Assembly (NCBI RefSeq): GCF_007858975.2
Contig: NZ_CP042220.2
Coordinates: 2,170,001 to 2,234,000 of the forward strand
Length of the DNA stretch: 64,000 bases
Origin: Dickeya poaceiphila
GTDB lineage: Bacteria > Pseudomonadota > Gammaproteobacteria > Enterobacterales > Enterobacteriaceae
Direction of reading: 5' to 3'
Shown: positions 50,798-60,277 of the stretch, piece after piece
Position numbering within the stretch: position 1 is the first letter of the stretch
Layout: each line of letters opens with the position of its first letter
The notes under the pieces: generated by a model
The model's input: only the letters and a program-made list of their open reading frames with translations
What the model was told of the DNA's origin: nothing
The model's database searches: none
Program-made: the position numbers and the translations under genes

Positions 50798-51706
50798 TTA
50801 GCGGTCTTTCGGGTCGAGGGCATCACGCAGGCCATCGCCGATAAAGTTAAAACAGAACAGAGTTACCACCAGGAAACCGGCGGGATACAGCAGCAACCAT
50901 GGCGCTACTTCCATCGAGTTGGCGCCATCGTTTAGCAACGCGCCCCAACTGCTCAGCGGCTCCTGGGTACCCAGACCAAGGAAACTCAGAAAAGATTCGA
51001 ACAGGATCATGCTCGGCACCAGCAGCGAGGCATACACCACTACCACTCCCAGCACATTCGGCACCACATGACGCAACACGATGCTACGGGTGGATACACC
51101 GCAGACCAGCGCAGCTTCAATGAACTCTTTACGCTTCAGGCTCAGCGTCTGACCGCGGACAATACGCGCCATATCCAGCCAGGACACCATGCCGATAGCG
51201 ACAAAGATCAGCAGGATATTTTGTCCGAACAGGGTCACCAGCAAAATAACGAAGAACATGAACGGAAAGGAGTTAAGAATCTCCAGCAGACGCATCATCA
51301 CTGAGTCCACTTTACCGCCCATATAACCGGACGCGGCGCCATACAGCGTTCCTACAATGACCGCCACCAACGCGGCGGCAACACCGACCATCAGGGAAAT
51401 GCGGCCACCGATAGCCACACGCACCAGCAGGTCGCGACCAGAAGAGTCGGTACCGAAATAGTGTTTGGACAGCATATCAGGCGCGCTGGACATCATATTC
51501 CAGTCGGTATCGGCATAGTTGAACGGTGCCACCATCGGGCCGAGAACCACAAACAGCGTAATAAGCGTCAGGACAAACAGACTGGCCAGCGCAGCCCGGT
51601 TGTGCATGAAGCGACGACGCGCATCCTGCCACAGGCTGCGTCCTTCCACTTCCAGTTTTTCGCTGAAGTTATCCAGCGCTTCGCGGTTACGTTTATTCCA
51701 GAACAT
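50798..51706 (-). CDS. oppC: Oligopeptide ABC transporter permease OppC
   Basis: 302 aa, the E. coli length; six membrane helices, with a cytoplasmic N-terminal extension ([20 protein letters not shown]). The EAA loop that meets the ATPase is [20 protein letters not shown]. The substrate-path helices include [20 protein letters not shown]. It starts 12 bp after oppB ends, in one operon. Confidence 0.97.
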   Translation of the reverse strand: MFWNKRNREALDNFSEKLEVEGRSLWQDARRRFMHNRAALASLFVLTLITLFVVLGPMVAPFNYADTDWNMMSSAPDMLSKHYFGTDSSGRDLLVRVAIGGRISLMVGVAAALVAVIVGTLYGAASGYMGGKVDSVMMRLLEILNSFPFMFFVILLVTLFGQNILLIFVAIGMVSWLDMARIVRGQTLSLKRKEFIEAALVCGVSTRSIVLRHVVPNVLGVVVVYASLLVPSMILFESFLSFLGLGTQEPLSSWGALLNDGANSMEVAPWLLLYPAGFLVVTLFCFNFIGDGLRDALDPKDR

Positions 51707-51718
51707 CAGTGATTTACC

Positions 51719-52639
51719 TTAGTAACGGATCTTCGGATCGATGACCGCGTACAGCACATCGATGATCGCATTAAACAGAATGGTCAGCGCCCCCACCAAA
51801 ATAGTCAGGCTAAGTACCAGCGAATAGTCACGGTTAAGCGCCCCGTTAACAAATAACTGACCAATACCCGGTAAACCGAAAATGGTTTCAATCACCATGG
51901 AGCCAGTAATAATCCCCACGAACGCAGGCCCCATGTAGGAAAGTACCGGCAACAGTGCAGGCTTCAGTGCATGGCGCAGAATAATTCGGCGCAACGGCAG
52001 CCCTTTGGCGCGTGCGGTGCGAATAAAGTTTGAATGCAGCACTTCAATCATCGAGCCACGGGTAATACGGGCGATGCTGGCAATATAAGACAGGGATAAC
52101 GCGACCATCGGCAGAATAATGTATTTCGGCGCGCCACCATTCCAGCCGCCGCCCGGCAACCAACGCAGGGTGATTGCGAAAACCAATACCAGCAATGGAG
52201 CCACCACAAAACTTGGGATCACTACCCCGGTCATGGCAAAGCCCATTACCGTATAGTCCCATTTACTGTTTTGATTTAATGCGGCTATCACGCCGGAGGT
52301 CACCCCCAGCAGTACCGCCAACAGAAATGCAGCGGCCCCCAATTTAGCCGACACCGGGAACGCCCGAACGACCAAATCATTGACCGAATAATCTTTGTAC
52401 TTGAAAGAGGGACCAAAGTCGCCTTTCAGTAATTGCACCAGATAATTGCCATACTGTTTGATCATTGGATCATTCAGATGGTATTTGGCTTCGATATTCG
52501 CCATCACTTCAGGAGGAAGATTGCGTTCTCCAGTAAACGGACTTCCCGGCGCCAGTCGCATCATGAAAAACGAAATAGTGATCAGGATGAACAGCGTCGG
52601 GATTGCTTCCAGGCAACGACGGAAAATAAATTTTAACAT
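51719..52639 (-). CDS. oppB: Oligopeptide ABC transporter permease OppB
   Basis: 306 aa, the E. coli length; six membrane helices, the first at residues 9-28. N-terminal MLKFIFRRCLEAIPTLFILI; EAA loop RTARAKGLPLRRIILRHALK; late VIETIFGLPGIGQLFVNGAL. It follows oppA across 102 bp holding an attenuator-like hairpin, so it is probably expressed at a lower level than OppA. Confidence 0.97.
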   Translation of the reverse strand: MLKFIFRRCLEAIPTLFILITISFFMMRLAPGSPFTGERNLPPEVMANIEAKYHLNDPMIKQYGNYLVQLLKGDFGPSFKYKDYSVNDLVVRAFPVSAKLGAAAFLLAVLLGVTSGVIAALNQNSKWDYTVMGFAMTGVVIPSFVVAPLLVLVFAITLRWLPGGGWNGGAPKYIILPMVALSLSYIASIARITRGSMIEVLHSNFIRTARAKGLPLRRIILRHALKPALLPVLSYMGPAFVGIITGSMVIETIFGLPGIGQLFVNGALNRDYSLVLSLTILVGALTILFNAIIDVLYAVIDPKIRY

Positions 52640-52704
52640 TGGCCTTACCTATAAACCGGTCTGAAATTTTCGTTTCTATTTATCAAACTTTATCAAACCG
52701 AATA

Positions 52705-52734
52705 AGGGCCGAGTGCCAGTCAGCACCCAGCCCT
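52705..52734 (-). promoter_or_regulatory. Intercistronic hairpin between oppA and oppB
   Basis: AGGGC (52705-52709) pairs with GCCCT (52730-52734), with inner GTGC (52713-52716) / GCAC (52723-52726). The minus strand then reads TTATTCGG, a weak U-run. Partial termination or mRNA 3'-end protection would raise OppA over the permease; inferred from position. Confidence 0.5.
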
Positions 52735-52741
52735 GTCATCA

Positions 52742-54385
52742 TTAATGCTTGATAATATAAAGATTTTTGACGTTCAGGTTATCCAGAGGATCTTTACCTG
52801 TGATGCCACCCACATAAGGTTTAACCAGACGGGTATTGGCGTAATAGTACACCGGAACCACCACTGCGTCTTTTTCCAGCAGCATCTCGGCCTGTTTGTA
52901 AACGTTAACACGCTCTTCTTCGGTTTTGGCGGCCAGTGCATTCGCCATCAACTTATCGAAATCCGCACTCTTATAATGCGAGGTGTTGCTGCTGCTATTG
53001 GCGATCATGATGTTCAGGAATGTGGTCGGTTCGTTATAGTCCGCACACCAGCCAGCACGAGCTACGTCAAATGTGCCCTGGTGACGACTATCCAGAAACG
53101 TTTTCCACTCCTGATTTTCCAACTTCGCATCTACGCCAATGTTGCTTTTCCAGATGGAAGATGCAGCGATAGCCAGTTTTTTGTGCAGATCGGACGTATT
53201 GTACAGCAGGTTAAAGGTCAGCGGTTTTTCAGCCGTGAAACCAGCTTCAGCCAGCAGCTTTTTCGCTTCGGCGTTACGTTTTTCACGCGACCAGCTCACC
53301 CACTCCGGCGGAGTCAATTTACCTTCCAGACCATCGATATACGGCGGCGTGAAACCAAACGCTGGCGTATCACCCTGACCTTTCACCTTGTTGACCAGAA
53401 TGTCCTGATCCAACCCCAACACCAGCGCCTGACGCACACGCGCATCGGTAAACGGCGCTTTCTGGTTGTTGATCTCATAGTAGTAGGTACACAGATACGG
53501 ATCCGCCTTCACTTCGTTGGGGATCTCTTTTTTCAGTTTCTGGAACAGCTCAATCGGCAGGTTGTTATACGTCATGTCGATCTCACCGCTACGGTAACGG
53601 TTCACATCCGTCACTTCAGAAGAAATCGGCAGATAAGTCACTTTATTAATAATGGTATTCGCGTTATCCCAATAATTCGGGTTGCGCTCCAGAACGATTT
53701 TTTCGTTCACGATCCATTCTTTCAGCGTGTAGGCACCATTGCCAACCCAGTTGGCCGGTTGAGTCCATTTGTCGCCAAATTTCTCAACCACTTTTTGGTT
53801 CACCGGGAAAGTAGACGGATGCACCAGCAGCTTATAGAAGTACGGAACCGGCTCGCTCAGCGTGACTTCCAGCGTATGGTCGTCAACAGCTTTCACGCCC
53901 AGCGTATCAGGCGATTTTTTGCCCGCTACTACGTCGTCAATGTTAACGATATGGCCAAACTGCAGGTAACTGGCGTAAGGTGACGCCGTTTTCGGGTCAG
54001 AAATACGCCGCCAGCTGTAGACGAAATCCTGTGCGGTAACCGGATCGCCGTTGGACCATTTGGCGTCTTTACGCAGATGGAAGATCCAGACTTTGAAATC
54101 TTTGTTGTCCCAGCTTTCTGCTACACCCGGAGCCGGGTGGCCGTCCGGAGAGGTAACCAACAGCCCTTCCATCAAATCGCGCGCGATGTTGGATTCCGGC
54201 ACGCCTTCCATTTTATGGGGGTCCAGCGAGGCAACTTCAGAACCATTATTACGTACCAGTTCCTGCTTTTCAGCCAGTTGCACACCAGCCGGCACCGTAG
54301 CGGCCCAGGCAGAAACGCCAGCAGAGGCAGTGATAGCCGCGAGAATACTGACCGCCAGTCTTTTTTTAATAGTGTTGTTTACCAT
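52742..54385 (-). CDS. oppA: Periplasmic oligopeptide-binding protein OppA
   Basis: 547 aa (E. coli 543). The signal peptide (AVSILAAITASAGVSAWA, cleaved near residue 28) precedes ATVPAGVQLAEKQELVRNNG. The SBP-5 fold shows EVASLDPHKMEGVPESNIAR, VYSWRRISDPKTASPYASYL and ARAGWCADYNEPTTFLNIMI. OppA binds short peptides almost regardless of side chain. Codons 3-5 (AACAACACT) are CA-rich, the type of site paired by the sRNA GcvB in other enterics. A 412-codon antisense frame within it is a codon-bias shadow. Confidence 0.98.
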   Translation of the reverse strand: MVNNTIKKRLAVSILAAITASAGVSAWAATVPAGVQLAEKQELVRNNGSEVASLDPHKMEGVPESNIARDLMEGLLVTSPDGHPAPGVAESWDNKDFKVWIFHLRKDAKWSNGDPVTAQDFVYSWRRISDPKTASPYASYLQFGHIVNIDDVVAGKKSPDTLGVKAVDDHTLEVTLSEPVPYFYKLLVHPSTFPVNQKVVEKFGDKWTQPANWVGNGAYTLKEWIVNEKIVLERNPNYWDNANTIINKVTYLPISSEVTDVNRYRSGEIDMTYNNLPIELFQKLKKEIPNEVKADPYLCTYYYEINNQKAPFTDARVRQALVLGLDQDILVNKVKGQGDTPAFGFTPPYIDGLEGKLTPPEWVSWSREKRNAEAKKLLAEAGFTAEKPLTFNLLYNTSDLHKKLAIAASSIWKSNIGVDAKLENQEWKTFLDSRHQGTFDVARAGWCADYNEPTTFLNIMIANSSSNTSHYKSADFDKLMANALAAKTEEERVNVYKQAEMLLEKDAVVVPVYYYANTRLVKPYVGGITGKDPLDNLNVKNLYIIKH

Positions 54386-55482
54386 TATTTACCTTGCTCC
54401 TGTTCTACTGTTATCACCCAATCAGGCATATAACCTTTTTTACGTATTACGCGGACAGACAACATCGCCACCAGAGGAACGAATCTGGCAACATGGCCGC
54501 TTAATCACATCAAAATTGTTTTATCCACGCAGCCCGGCCAATACCCAGTGTGCCGCTCTGACGTGTTGGAAAAATCAACAGAGATAAAAACAGCACATTA
54601 TTTGGGCAACCCAAAAACTGCCGTAGTCCCTTCATCGGACCGGCAGTTTGCAGCCATTTCCACTCTTCCCTGATGTTACGCTCTCCTGCAAAAAAGCAGT
54701 TAAGGATAACGTTTTAATAAATTTAACTTATCCGTAACAGCCAAGAGAAATAGCGTGATGCCGAACGTATCAGAAGAATCCCGCTTCGCCAACAGATTTT
54801 GCAGGCTGTTACTTAAATTTCTTTTCCATCCTGAAATGTCACAAAAAGGACTGAGTAGCTAAATGGATATAAAAGCATCCATACTGCCTGTCGAGAGGCT
54901 AAAGATTCAACTGACAGCAGATTGTCCAATAACTTGTAAATATGAAAGAATTAACAGTAATTCAGAGCAAAAACCGGACGATAAAACACTATTGCAACCA
55001 ACACCCTCCTTCACGATTACGCCACCTTGACATGTGAATAAATTAACAGCAAATGCGCCACCCTTTCAGCAGAACGACTGTCATATACCATCCTATAAAA
55101 ATTAGTTTATCTAATGAATTAAACCAAAATAAAAATAAATTATGGCACATCAGGCGATAAATAATAGTAAGGGATGCCCTCGTTTCTACCGGACGGAACA
55201 AGCGGGTATGGCTTGAAGAGAAAATATTAATAAAAATAAGGTATACCCAAAATAATTCAGGCTGCGGGGCAAAATGTGGGGGGAATTGAACAACGTCACG
55301 CGGCAACGCATGACATCCACGAAAGATGAGGCCAGTAAACCGCTGGCATAAGCGCCATTAGTAGCAGACGGAATAAAAGAGTGAACGATTCCTCAACGAG
55401 ATAAACGCCTCAATAAAGAGGCGAGTAATAACAAACCAATATCCTTCAGATTGCGACGTATCACCTGTAGCCCCTTTCGCCG
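54386..55482. promoter_or_regulatory. Long oppA upstream region without a supported gene
   Basis: About 1.1 kb. Nearest oppA is CAGGAGCAAGG, the ribosome site. A hairpin with a T-run lies at 54610-54649, a GGATAA...TTATCC dyad at 54703-54732, and a degenerate intergenic repeat (CCCAAAATAATTCAGGCTGC) near 55245-55264. The 87-codon frame at 55043-55306 is not convincing. In E. coli oppA also has a long upstream region. Confidence 0.55.
54610..54649 (-). terminator. Terminator-like hairpin upstream of oppA
   Basis: AAACTGCCG (54615-54623) pairs with CGGCAGTTT (54641-54649). Inside, TCC and GGA can add a short second stem. Read on the minus strand it is followed by TTTTTGGG. It lies 230 bp upstream of the oppA start on the oppA strand, so it could attenuate oppA or end a small upstream transcript. 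Confidence 0.55.
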
Positions 55483-56127
55483 CTATAATAGGCCGGGAAA
55501 CAGCGCCCGAATGCCTGTCACGATAAACTCTATGCCGAGCGACATCAGCAACAACCCCATAATACGTGTTACTACGTTAATGCCTGTTTGCCCAAGCAAC
55601 CGCACCAGCGCTGGCGCGACTCTAAACAGCAGCCAACAACAGAATGCAAAAACAGCAATCGCCACCGACAATCCCAACAAATTCTGCCAGCCGTGATAAC
55701 GAGAACTCCAGACAATAGTGGAGCTGATTGCCCCTGGTCCCGCCATTAATGGTAACGCCAGCGGTACCACACCAATACTTTCCCGGTTGGCGGTTTCCGT
55801 CTTCTCTTGTTTATTCTGCTTATCTTCGCCCAGCTTGCCGCTTATCATCGACATGGCAATGGTCGTTATCAGAATACCGCCTGCAATTCTGAACGAATCA
55901 ATCGAGATGCCGAATAGCCGCAAAATAGTGTCACCAAAAAACAGCGCGACCCACAGAATGATCACCACGGAAACATTCGCAGTCAGGTTAGTTCTGTTCC
56001 TCCCGTCTCCAGCCTGATAGCTGGTCATGCTGATAAATATGGGCAAAATACCCACTGGATTAATCAATGCAAACAACCCGATAAAAAACTTGATGTAACC
56101 GGAGAAATCCAAGACAGGCTGAATCAC
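55483..56127 (-). CDS. ychE: MarC-family inner-membrane protein YchE
   Basis: 214 aa from a GTG at 56127 (AGAGGTGG just upstream), aligning with E. coli YchE (215 aa); the frame is open to 56229 without matching sequence. Six helices, conserved FFIGLFALINPVGILPIFIS, VALFFGDTILRLFGISIDSF, RIAGGILITTIAMSMISGKL and ESIGVVPLALPLMAGPGAIS. No function is known for the family. It diverges from adhE. Confidence 0.93.
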   Translation of the reverse strand: MIQPVLDFSGYIKFFIGLFALINPVGILPIFISMTSYQAGDGRNRTNLTANVSVVIILWVALFFGDTILRLFGISIDSFRIAGGILITTIAMSMISGKLGEDKQNKQEKTETANRESIGVVPLALPLMAGPGAISSTIVWSSRYHGWQNLLGLSVAIAVFAFCCWLLFRVAPALVRLLGQTGINVVTRIMGLLLMSLGIEFIVTGIRALFPGLL

Positions 56128-56353
56128 ATTCCACCTCTGAAAATTATTGTCAACCCCAGGAATCCTTGGCGATCCGCCGCCACGCACCGTGACATCCCTA
56201 CAATAATGTAAAGCACTGCCCTCCTCCATCTCTGGTCAGGATGATTATCCTCTATCCACCCCCCAATTCTCGATACAAATTCATATAAACACACGCATAA
56301 ACCGGTCATTTATTTTTAACAAATCGCACAAAAAAATGATAATAGATCTCAAT

Positions 56354-56385
56354 ATCGCCATGCTGAATGGTGTCAGCATGGCGAT
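56354..56385. repeat. Perfect 13-bp inverted repeat in the adhE leader region
   Basis: ATCGCCATGCTGA (56354-56366) and TCAGCATGGCGAT (56373-56385) flank the 6-nt ATGGTG. Neither strand has a T-run after it. It lies 296 bp before adhE and 227 bp before ychE. If transcribed, it makes a very stable stem; E. coli adhE mRNA is processed by RNase III in its long leader, so a similar role is possible but inferred. The remainder of 56128-56680 shows no gene. Confidence 0.6.
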
Positions 56386-56680
56386 TTAGCGAGAATGATC
56401 ACAAAAAACCGGCTAGCAACGGGGTATGCTGATTTCATTCTGAAGAGCAGGAAACCAGAAATAGTAGATTATACCGTCACGTTGGCGACGGCTTTAGGAA
56501 AAGAATTAAGAAATTCATATTTCTGTTATTAACCCAGGCAACCGTCTTCATCAGGAGCGCTTTGAGTCAATGGATAACCGCCAAAGCAAAATTATCAGGA
56601 GCTTCAACCATTATCTATACTGCTTATTATTTATCTGGCTGACCATTGACTGAAAGAGCTTAACATTACAGGAGAGCATT

Positions 56681-59383
56681 ATGGCCGTAACAAACGTTGC
56701 TGAACTTAACGCTTTGGTCGAACGCGTCAAAAAAGCGCAGCAGGAATTTGCAAATTTCACGCAGGAACAAGTTGACCGGATATTCCGGGCTGCTGCACTC
56801 GCGGCAGCCGATGCCCGTATTCCGCTGGCGAAAATGGCAGTCGCCGAATCCGGTATGGGTATCATCGAAGACAAGGTAATCAAAAACCATTTTGCCTCCG
56901 AATACATTTATAACGCTTATAAGGATGATCAGACCTGTGGTGTACTTTCCGTCGATGATACCTTTGGCACCATTACGATTGCCGAACCTATCGGTCTTAT
57001 CTGCGGTATCGTTCCAACCACGAACCCGACTTCCACAGCGATATTCAAGGCGCTGATCAGCCTGAAGACCCGTAACGGCATTATCTTCTCTCCTCATCCA
57101 CGTGCGAAAAACGCGACCAACAAGGCAGCCGATATCGTGTTGCAGGCAGCAATTGCCGCTGGCGCCCCTAAAGATATCATCGGCTGGATTGATGAACCCT
57201 CGGTGGAGCTGTCCAACCAACTGATGCACCACCCGGATATCAACCTGATCCTGGCAACCGGTGGCCCCGGCATGGTAAAAGCGGCTTACAGTTCCGGTAA
57301 ACCGGCAATTGGCGTAGGCGCAGGCAACACCCCGGTAGTCATTGACGAAACGGCTGATATTAAACGTGCCGTAGCCTCAATTCTGATGTCCAAAACCTTC
57401 GACAACGGTGTAATTTGTGCCTCCGAACAATCGGTCATCGTGGTTGATGAAATCTATGATTCCGTACGTGAACGCTTCTCAACGCATGGTGGCTACCTGC
57501 TGAAAGGTAAAGAGTTGCAGGCAGTACAGGCGATTATTTTGAAAAACGGTGCGCTCAATGCAGCCATTGTTGGTCAGCCAGCTATCAAGATCGCTGAAAT
57601 GGCAGGCATCTCAGTACCTGCCAGCACGAAAGTACTGATCGGCGAGGTAACCCATGCCGACGAGTCAGAACCGTTCGCTCACGAGAAACTCTCCCCGACG
57701 CTGGCGATGTATCGGGCGAAAGATTTTGAAGATGCCGTCAACAAAGCGGAAAAACTGGTCGCCATGGGGGGTATCGGCCACACCTCTTGCCTGTACACCG
57801 ATCAGGACAATCAGGCTCGTCGCGTCAACCATTTCGGCGATAAGATGAAAACCGCACGTATTCTGATCAATACGCCAGCATCACAAGGCGGTATCGGCGA
57901 TCTGTACAACTTTAAGCTGGCGCCGTCGTTAACGCTGGGCTGCGGCTCATGGGGCGGTAACTCCATCTCTGAAAACGTCGGTCCGAAGCACTTGATCAAC
58001 CGTAAAACGGTGGCTAAGCGAGCTGAAAACATGCTGTGGCACAAACTTCCCAAATCCATCTATTTCCGTCGTGGCTCCCTGCCGATCGCGCTGGAAGAAG
58101 TCGCAAGCGACGGCGCCAAACGCGCCTTTATCGTGACCGACCGATTCCTGTTTAATAACGGTTACGTAGATCAGATTACCTCCGTACTGAAACAGCAAGG
58201 TCTGGATACCGATGTCTTCTTCGAAGTAGAAGCCGATCCAACGCTCAGCATCGTTCGTAAAGGCGCAGAGCAGATGAATGCGTTCAAACCAGACGTTATC
58301 ATCGCACTGGGTGGGGGGTCGCCGATGGATGCCGCCAAGATCATGTGGGTCATGTACGAGCACCCGGATACCCACTTTGAAGAACTGGCGCTACGGTTTA
58401 TGGATATCCGCAAACGTATCTACAAGTTCCCGAAAATGGGCGTGAAAGCCAAATTGATCGCCGTCACCACCACTTCCGGTACGGGTTCTGAAGTCACGCC
58501 GTTCGCGGTGGTAACCGATGATGCCACCGGCCAGAAATATCCGCTGGCAGACTATGCACTGACCCCGGATATGGCGATTGTAGACGCCAATCTGGTGATG
58601 AATATGCCGAAATCCTTGTGTGCGTTCGGTGGACTGGATGCGGTAACCCACTCGCTGGAAGCGTATGTATCCGTACTGGCGAATGAATACTCCGATGGAC
58701 AGGCGCTGCAGGCGCTGAAGCTGTTGAAAGAAAATTTACCGACCAGTTACCGTGAAGGGGCGAAAAACCCGGTCGCCCGCGAACGCGTCCACAACGCTGC
58801 GACTATTGCCGGTATCGCGTTTGCTAACGCCTTCCTGGGCGTCTGCCACTCTATGGCGCACAAACTGGGTTCTGAGTTCCATATCCCGCACGGTCTGGCC
58901 AATGCGTTGCTGATTAGCAACGTGATTCGTTACAACGCCAACGATAACCCGACCAAGCAGACCGCGTTCAGTCAGTATGACCGCCCGCAAGCGCGCCGTC
59001 GTTATGCGGAAGTGGCCGACCATCTTGGCCTGAGCGCGGCTGGCGACCGCACGGCTCAGAAAATCGAGAAACTGTTGGCCTGGTTGGAAAGCATGAAGAA
59101 AGAGCTGGGTATCCCCACCTCTATCCGTGAAGCTGGAGTACAGGAGGCCGACTTCCTGGCTAAAGTGGACAAGCTTTCTGAGGATGCGTTTGACGACCAG
59201 TGTACCGGTGCTAACCCGCGTTATCCGCTGATTGCTGAGCTGAAACAAATCCTGCTGGATTCGTTCTATGGCCGTCCGTTTGTTGAACACACGGTTGCTG
59301 ATGCCAAAGCCGCTCCGGTTGTGGCCAGCACCTCCGTCAAAGCGGAAAAAACCGAGAAAAAAGAGAAAAAAGTCACCAACTAA
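56681..59383 (+). CDS. adhE: Bifunctional acetaldehyde-CoA / alcohol dehydrogenase AdhE
   Basis: Reduces acetyl-CoA to acetaldehyde and then ethanol in fermentation, regenerating NAD. 900 aa (E. coli 891). The N-terminal aldehyde-dehydrogenase half has the catalytic Cys in FDNGVICASEQSV (near residue 246) and NAD site ATGGPGMVKAAY. The C-terminal iron-dependent half starts near 450: ALGGGSPMDAAKIMW, FGGLDAVTHSLEAY and GVCHSMAHKLGSEFHIPHGL supply the iron-binding His. The last 20 residues are Lys/Glu/Ala-rich, a tail beyond the E. coli end. AGGAGAG precedes the ATG. AdhE forms spirosome filaments in E. coli. Confidence 0.98.
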   Translation: MAVTNVAELNALVERVKKAQQEFANFTQEQVDRIFRAAALAAADARIPLAKMAVAESGMGIIEDKVIKNHFASEYIYNAYKDDQTCGVLSVDDTFGTITIAEPIGLICGIVPTTNPTSTAIFKALISLKTRNGIIFSPHPRAKNATNKAADIVLQAAIAAGAPKDIIGWIDEPSVELSNQLMHHPDINLILATGGPGMVKAAYSSGKPAIGVGAGNTPVVIDETADIKRAVASILMSKTFDNGVICASEQSVIVVDEIYDSVRERFSTHGGYLLKGKELQAVQAIILKNGALNAAIVGQPAIKIAEMAGISVPASTKVLIGEVTHADESEPFAHEKLSPTLAMYRAKDFEDAVNKAEKLVAMGGIGHTSCLYTDQDNQARRVNHFGDKMKTARILINTPASQGGIGDLYNFKLAPSLTLGCGSWGGNSISENVGPKHLINRKTVAKRAENMLWHKLPKSIYFRRGSLPIALEEVASDGAKRAFIVTDRFLFNNGYVDQITSVLKQQGLDTDVFFEVEADPTLSIVRKGAEQMNAFKPDVIIALGGGSPMDAAKIMWVMYEHPDTHFEELALRFMDIRKRIYKFPKMGVKAKLIAVTTTSGTGSEVTPFAVVTDDATGQKYPLADYALTPDMAIVDANLVMNMPKSLCAFGGLDAVTHSLEAYVSVLANEYSDGQALQALKLLKENLPTSYREGAKNPVARERVHNAATIAGIAFANAFLGVCHSMAHKLGSEFHIPHGLANALLISNVIRYNANDNPTKQTAFSQYDRPQARRRYAEVADHLGLSAAGDRTAQKIEKLLAWLESMKKELGIPTSIREAGVQEADFLAKVDKLSEDAFDDQCTGANPRYPLIAELKQILLDSFYGRPFVEHTVADAKAAPVVASTSVKAEKTEKKEKKVTN

Positions 59384-59408
59384 TGTTGTGTTGACCTAAG
59401 GTAATCTC

Positions 59409-59446
59409 AAAGCCCTGTATCGCATATGCAGGGCTTTTTATTTTAA
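59409..59446 (+). terminator. adhE terminator
   Basis: AAAGCCCTG (59409-59417) pairs with CAGGGCTTT (59429-59437); three more pairs inside shorten the loop to five bases. TTATTTTAA follows. It overlaps the end of the 59443-59916 gene, converging from the other strand. Confidence 0.9.
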
Positions 59447-59916
59447 TTGGCGTCAATCCGCAATGGGGTAAACAGGCACTTATCCACTGATTTTGTGCAT
59501 TCATATCCCTGAATACCAACCGAACCCTTCTCTTTTTTCCAGTTGGGCTGCCCACTAATCGAAACGATGAGCGTCGTTAATTTACGCTCATCACCTTTTT
59601 TTTGGTACGAGAGGTCAACTACACCATCAGCACCGCTTAACGAGTAAGTGCAGTTAGTTAATGTTCCATCTTTCAGGCTATTCTTCATAGAAATGAACTC
59701 CACAGCAGAAAAGCCTTTGACCAACGCTGGGTCATGCTTCTGAGAAACCCAACGACCAACCCACCCCACACGCTTCTCCTGCGCAACAAATACACCTTGA
59801 CTATATGTTATACTTTCTGGCGTAGGGCAACTCAGGGTTTGAGCTCGACTTGACATCACGCAAGACGATGCAGTTAATGCAACGATGAACAGACTGATTT
59901 TGTGAATATTCGCCAT
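59443..59916 (-). CDS. Secreted small protein, possibly DUF3757-like
   Basis: 157 aa. The N-terminus MANIHKISLFIVALTASSCV and MSSRAQT form a signal peptide cleaved near residue 25; alternatively Cys19 in ASSC could act as a lipobox, so a lipoprotein is possible. The mature part has five further cysteines (LSCPTPE, TNCTYSL, YECTKS, DKCLF), so disulfides are likely, and conserved-looking GRWVSQKHDPALVKGFSAVE and FTPLRIDAN at the end. The DUF3757 suggestion rests on pattern only and function is unknown. It converges on adhE and is flanked by a repeat-bearing gap. Confidence 0.65.
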   Translation of the reverse strand: MANIHKISLFIVALTASSCVMSSRAQTLSCPTPESITYSQGVFVAQEKRVGWVGRWVSQKHDPALVKGFSAVEFISMKNSLKDGTLTNCTYSLSGADGVVDLSYQKKGDERKLTTLIVSISGQPNWKKEKGSVGIQGYECTKSVDKCLFTPLRIDAN

Positions 59917-60040
59917 TAATTGCCCCTCTTTCGATAAGTGTGGTTATCTCTATGCAACATGACTTTCGCACCAAGGAAATTTATAACTCGCTTAAATACC
60001 GCTGATTTTCCAATCTGGTCATTGCAAGGCAGTATGACAC

Positions 60041-60075
60041 CAGAAATTCCCTGAACATATCAGAAATTCCCTGAA
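60041..60075. repeat. Direct repeat of CAGAAATTCCCTGAA
   Basis: Two exact 15-bp copies at 60041-60055 and 60061-60075, with a 20-bp period. They lie in the gene-free stretch between the secreted protein and tdk. No role can be assigned. Confidence 0.8.
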
Positions 60076-60088
60076 TAATGGGGTGTCC

Positions 60089-60277
60089 TGTTCTGGCGAA
60101 ATGTTCATGGCGCTGAACAAAAACTGATGCGCCACCTGCCGTCTCTACGTTTTCATCATAGATATATTGTCATTATGTCGGCATCAGCAATCCCTTGAAA
60201 CGGTGTATATTGTTCCAGTTTTATGTTCATAGCGTTGGAAAGAAACTAATGCATCTTTTCCACGTTTTAACCATAGA
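60089..60277. repeat. Diverged tandem duplication in a gene-free stretch
   Basis: A block at 60089-60162 recurs at 60211-60277. Shared pieces in the same order: TGTTC, ATGTTCAT, GCG, AAACT(G/A)ATGC, ACGTTTT, CATAGA. The offset is 122 bp, falling to 115 after a 7-base loss. The first copy contains TGTTCA-N6-TGAACA, degraded in the second. No credible reading frame spans either. The rest of 59917-60725 shows nothing further. Confidence 0.7.

Noticed and set aside
52745..53983. A 412-codon open frame antisense to oppA
   Set aside because: It mirrors the codon bias of oppA, has no ribosome site or recognisable domain, and oppA itself is certain.
55043..55306. An 87-codon frame upstream of oppA
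   Set aside because: No ribosome site, partly runs through a degenerate intergenic repeat, and no protein pattern is recognised.
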